Below are positions 61,007 to 64,000 of a DNA stretch of 64,000 bases, piece after piece (position 1 is the stretch's first letter; every line of letters begins with the position of its first letter). This DNA comes from Mesaphorura yosii (lineage: Eukaryota > Arthropoda > Collembola > Poduromorpha > Tullbergiidae), in the NCBI GenBank assembly GCA_009869945.1, contig WIXG01000050.1:248001-312000 (forward strand), written 5' to 3'. Below the pieces are notes generated by a model that was not told the origin of the DNA, ran no database searches, and saw only the letters and a list, made by a program, of their open reading frames with translations. Both the position numbers and the translations under genes were made by a program.

Positions 61007-62471
61007 GGTGAGGCAGTAAGTATCACCTCAGAAAACTCGGAATCAAAGCCAAAACCATTCTTGAAAGAGGTTCTTTACGCACTGAATCTGGACAGCGAAC
61101 GAATAAAAATAAAGCGTCAACGTCAGCGTCAAGTATCATTTCATTTCATCATCGTCCAGCGTCCAGCAGCCGAACGACCAACCGCATCATGTAATTTGAC
61201 ATTTACACTGCTTCTAAATCAAAGCAAGATGCGGACTGTGGACTCGTTTGTCACCCCTTTCACAGTGTTTCAGTAGAATGTCGCGTCTGTCCTGTCGTGT
61301 CCATGCCCTCCGCCCATGTAGTGTTAATACGCTAGCTCAGTGCACTAACGGCATTTTTATTACTACTCAAGGACTTTCCAATTGACTGAACTTGTCTATG
61401 ACTCCAATCCAAAATACAAACAGAGCAACAGCAAATAAACAACACGGGCTGACTATCGAGTTGTGATTTTGAAATGCATACGACCAATTTGTTCCGCATA
61501 TTGTGACGTGTGATCATACTCAACTTCAGTCAACACTTATGAGGCGCTTTAATGCGCGAGAGGAAATGTACTATGATCTGTGGCGTGGCCCGTGCGTGCT
61601 TAATAATGAAGCACATCAGATCTACTTGCAATGCAATAAAATTGTATACAAGGTTTTATTGTTCATTTTTTCGAATTACACTCCGTCCGCCTTCTTTGCA
61701 TGGTGCTTGAGCAGCAATGTAACAATGATTGTTCTCTTGGGTTAACAAATATAAACTGTAGGCCCGTGGACCGTGGACGATTTCCAGATGTCTTAGAATT
61801 TTGTAGATTCTTCCTACTAGCATTCTGGAATATGCTTAAATTATCAGAAATAGTGGCTGGGCATTTTACATGCAGTTGCAGTACAGTGGTAGTAACAAAA
61901 TACAAGTGCAACATGAGACTTAAATATGGTTGGTTACAAAGCAGGTACACGCCAACTTTAGTACATGAACGAGTTTAGTTTGGATTTTGCTTTCAATTCT
62001 TAAAAAATCGGGTTAACAAAAACTGACCTTAAAGGTAACTAATTCTAGCTAAGAACTACGAAACTAAGGAAGGAGAACACGGCCATCAAAGACTACTTTT
62101 CATAAGGGCAATGTTAAGGTTGGAATTACAAAGTGAACGACATCGACATCACCAGACTCTCGTAAATTAAAACGTTCAAGTGCGAAAGTTAGGAAATTAT
62201 TGTCTTCCTCGAATAGACTGGATTCGGAACAACCGTCGTCAAAAGACACAAGCACAAGTGGCGTGCTGAAGGGAGTACTCTACAATTTTTATACGCGTTA
62301 ATAAATTAGCAATTGATGTAAATCAACTGAATTACAAGTGCATTTTAATGACCCCTCTGCACTTCACCTTTTAGAAGTATCTCGTACTTGTGCTACTTGA
62401 AAGTTGCAGCAACGAATAACAACGATCATTTCTTACTTTACCATCAAGAAGTCTTACAAAAGGAGTTTGTA
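61007..62471. other. Intergenic, no gene seen
   Basis: Upstream region of the ACE-like gene and 3' region of site-2 protease. No supported exon on either strand. Confidence 0.5.
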
Positions 62472-64000
62472 TTAAAAATTGTTGACCATAGAACAAAATA
62501 TAGTTACTAATGCTACAGTTAGTGCAATCCATGATATCAAGTTGACCAGTCGTGTGATTTGCTTTGACTCCCATGATTTGCCTACACGAACTCGTATAAT
62601 AGCAAAGACGACATGGTACCCATCCAAACCGTAAATAGGTAACATGTTCACGACTGCAAGTCCTGCTGACAATCCAGCAGTGAGCAGTAGCACCGTTTCC
62701 AGCTCGACTGGTAGCACAGAGAATTTTCCAAACCCAATTAGACGAGATAAAAACCAATCACGAGGAATGTACTCCGAAGTCTTGATACCAGACACCAAAT
62801 CTCGCACATCACCGACAAACAGCACTGATTCTTTTAAGCCTTCTTGTCGACGATGAATTTGAACAATTCGGAACTTCTCAAACTGTTTTACGATACGTGG
62901 AACAAAACACTGCGTACCGCTGGACGCTTCTTCTTTCGGTGGCTCAGGTTCACGAGGTTCTTTCTGTATTTCTTCAGTTTTCTCTTTCTCACTTTTAGTT
63001 TCGTTTATCACCTCATTATGTTTTGGGTCATCGTCAGTAGTGCTGTGATTGTTCATGTGCGTGTCTGACGAAGGGGCAGTTTGAGAAACTTTCCTCACTG
63101 GGCAGGAGTAGTTTGGGGCTATGCACTTTGGAATCACTGAATCGTTCACTGTGACCACAGGTTTCGCCGGCAGACAAAACGAAGTAATCAAGGACGACGT
63201 GTTTCCAGATTTTTTAGCACTAAGATTGTCAAGTATTAAGCTTCTTGTCCTATTACTGAAGTGGGGACCTTTCTTCCGGGCTGACATCTCCAAAAAGCAA
63301 AGGTGTGTAGGAGATGTGTCAGCTTGGGCACCGCAACAACCTAATCACAAGAATTCAAATCAATGTAAAATTAACATTCATTCGGCTTGAGATCGAGTTC
63401 TTCAATATGTTTTAGCGCCTGACCTGGATTTTCGGAATGATTTGAATATTTTCTCACTTTGGCAGTGTCTAAACAGTATCCTAGTGGCTCCGTTTCCCAA
63501 ATCCTTTCCAGGCACGTGAACCACGAATTTAAGTCTTGCACAGGGCATTTTTCCACGCCAAATATAATGTCACCTTGTTGTAGTCCTCCTATGCCTATTA
63601 TTAATAAGATTATCATCTTTATCGTTAATATTGCTGTGTCGCGGACTTTCAAAATTGTGATCTATTGATCGTACCTCCAACGCCCGAGTCAGGCATGACT
63701 CCAGTCACGACCAACCCTGTTCCCATTGAATGTGTCGGATACAAAATGGCTGGAAGGATTTTCGGTACCACAAAGTATGTTATTAAGGCTAAGTACATAT
63801 TCATCCAAACTCCAGCGGTCAGAATGTCAAGCTGATTTTTGAATTTTGTATCTTGGAGTTGAGCAGAATTAAGTTCTACATGCGCAGTCGGGATAAGAGG
63901 TCCGAATAATGAGACGCCCATTGACACGATGGGAATTCGATGAGACGCAGAAGCAACAGCATGTCCAAGCTCGTGAATAACAACCGAGATTAGTATCGCT
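62472..64000 (-). CDS. MBTPS2: Membrane-bound transcription factor site-2 protease (partial, runs off right edge)
   Basis: Minus-strand exons from the edge: beyond 64000 to 63675, 63588-63376, then 63340-62472 ending in TAA, with GT-AG borders and phases matching. The zinc motif HELGH is at 63961-63975 in IHELGHAVASASHRIP. A membrane segment (NMYLALITYFVVPKILPAIL) and a PDZ-like region (GGLQQGDIIFGVEKCPVQDL) follow. Then comes a Cys-rich stretch and a Ser/Glu/Lys-rich lumenal insert (about residues 240-310 of the visible part). The second metal site is LDG in NMLPIYGLDGY. S2P cuts SREBP and ATF6 within the Golgi membrane to release transcription factors. The N-terminal membrane segments lie outside the window. 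The PDZ-inserted, Cys-rich architecture is that of animal S2P rather than bacterial RseP. Confidence 0.95.

Noticed and set aside
1..64000. CRISPR arrays, bacterial operons, IS elements or integrated virus
   Set aside because: No regular direct repeats, transposase, polymerase or capsid-like frames were recognised; the window is ordinary eukaryotic nuclear DNA.

Overview
The window looks like nuclear DNA of an arthropod, most probably a springtail (Collembola). Genes are split by short GT-AG introns. The set includes a peritrophin-A chitin-binding protein, a class B neuropeptide receptor most like the PDF receptor, secreted cysteine-rich defence-type peptides, a broken SMYD gene, and tandem glycine N-acyltransferase-like genes. 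There is also a bacterial-looking GH76 mannanase and an arylamine N-acetyltransferase, neither of which is ordinary arthropod equipment. The springtail assignment is inference; nothing in the sequence names the species. Layout: 1-3.8 kb shows no gene. 3.8-5.2 kb holds an intronless, secreted GH76 enzyme. 5.2-7.4 kb (minus) is a Cys-loop ligand-gated channel of anionic type. 8.4-9.5 kb (plus) has two small secreted peptide genes, one a knottin and one a CS-alpha-beta peptide. 10.6-12.1 kb is an SMYD (SET and MYND) pseudogene. 12.2-14.0 kb has two small secreted or anchored proteins of unknown function. 14.6-26.6 kb is a compact cluster: histidine phosphatase 1, arylamine NAT (minus), histidine phosphatase 2, then four tandem GLYAT-like genes about 400 bp apart. 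The first intron of the fourth contains a separate three-exon gene on the opposite strand. 26.7-31.4 kb (minus) carries the seven-transmembrane part and tail of the receptor; its extracellular exons were not found. 34.9-37.5 kb is adenylate kinase 7 in six exons. 37.5-49.4 kb is gene-poor. 49.4-49.8 kb is the chitin-binding protein. 52.7-58.2 kb (minus) is DCAF1 in twelve exons with every phase matching. 58.7-61.0 kb (minus) is an ACE-family protein that has lost its zinc site. 62.5-64.0 kb (minus) is the C-terminal half of site-2 protease, running off the right edge. How they fit together: the 14-27 kb cluster pairs two conjugating enzyme families (acetyl transfer to amines, acyl transfer to glycine-like acceptors) and reads as a detoxification island. 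The 3.8-14 kb part is rich in secreted proteins facing microbes or the gut. DCAF1, AK7 and S2P are conserved housekeeping or ciliary genes. Exon boundaries were derived by hand from GT-AG sites and phase continuity; the 5' ends of the channel and of the receptor remain open.
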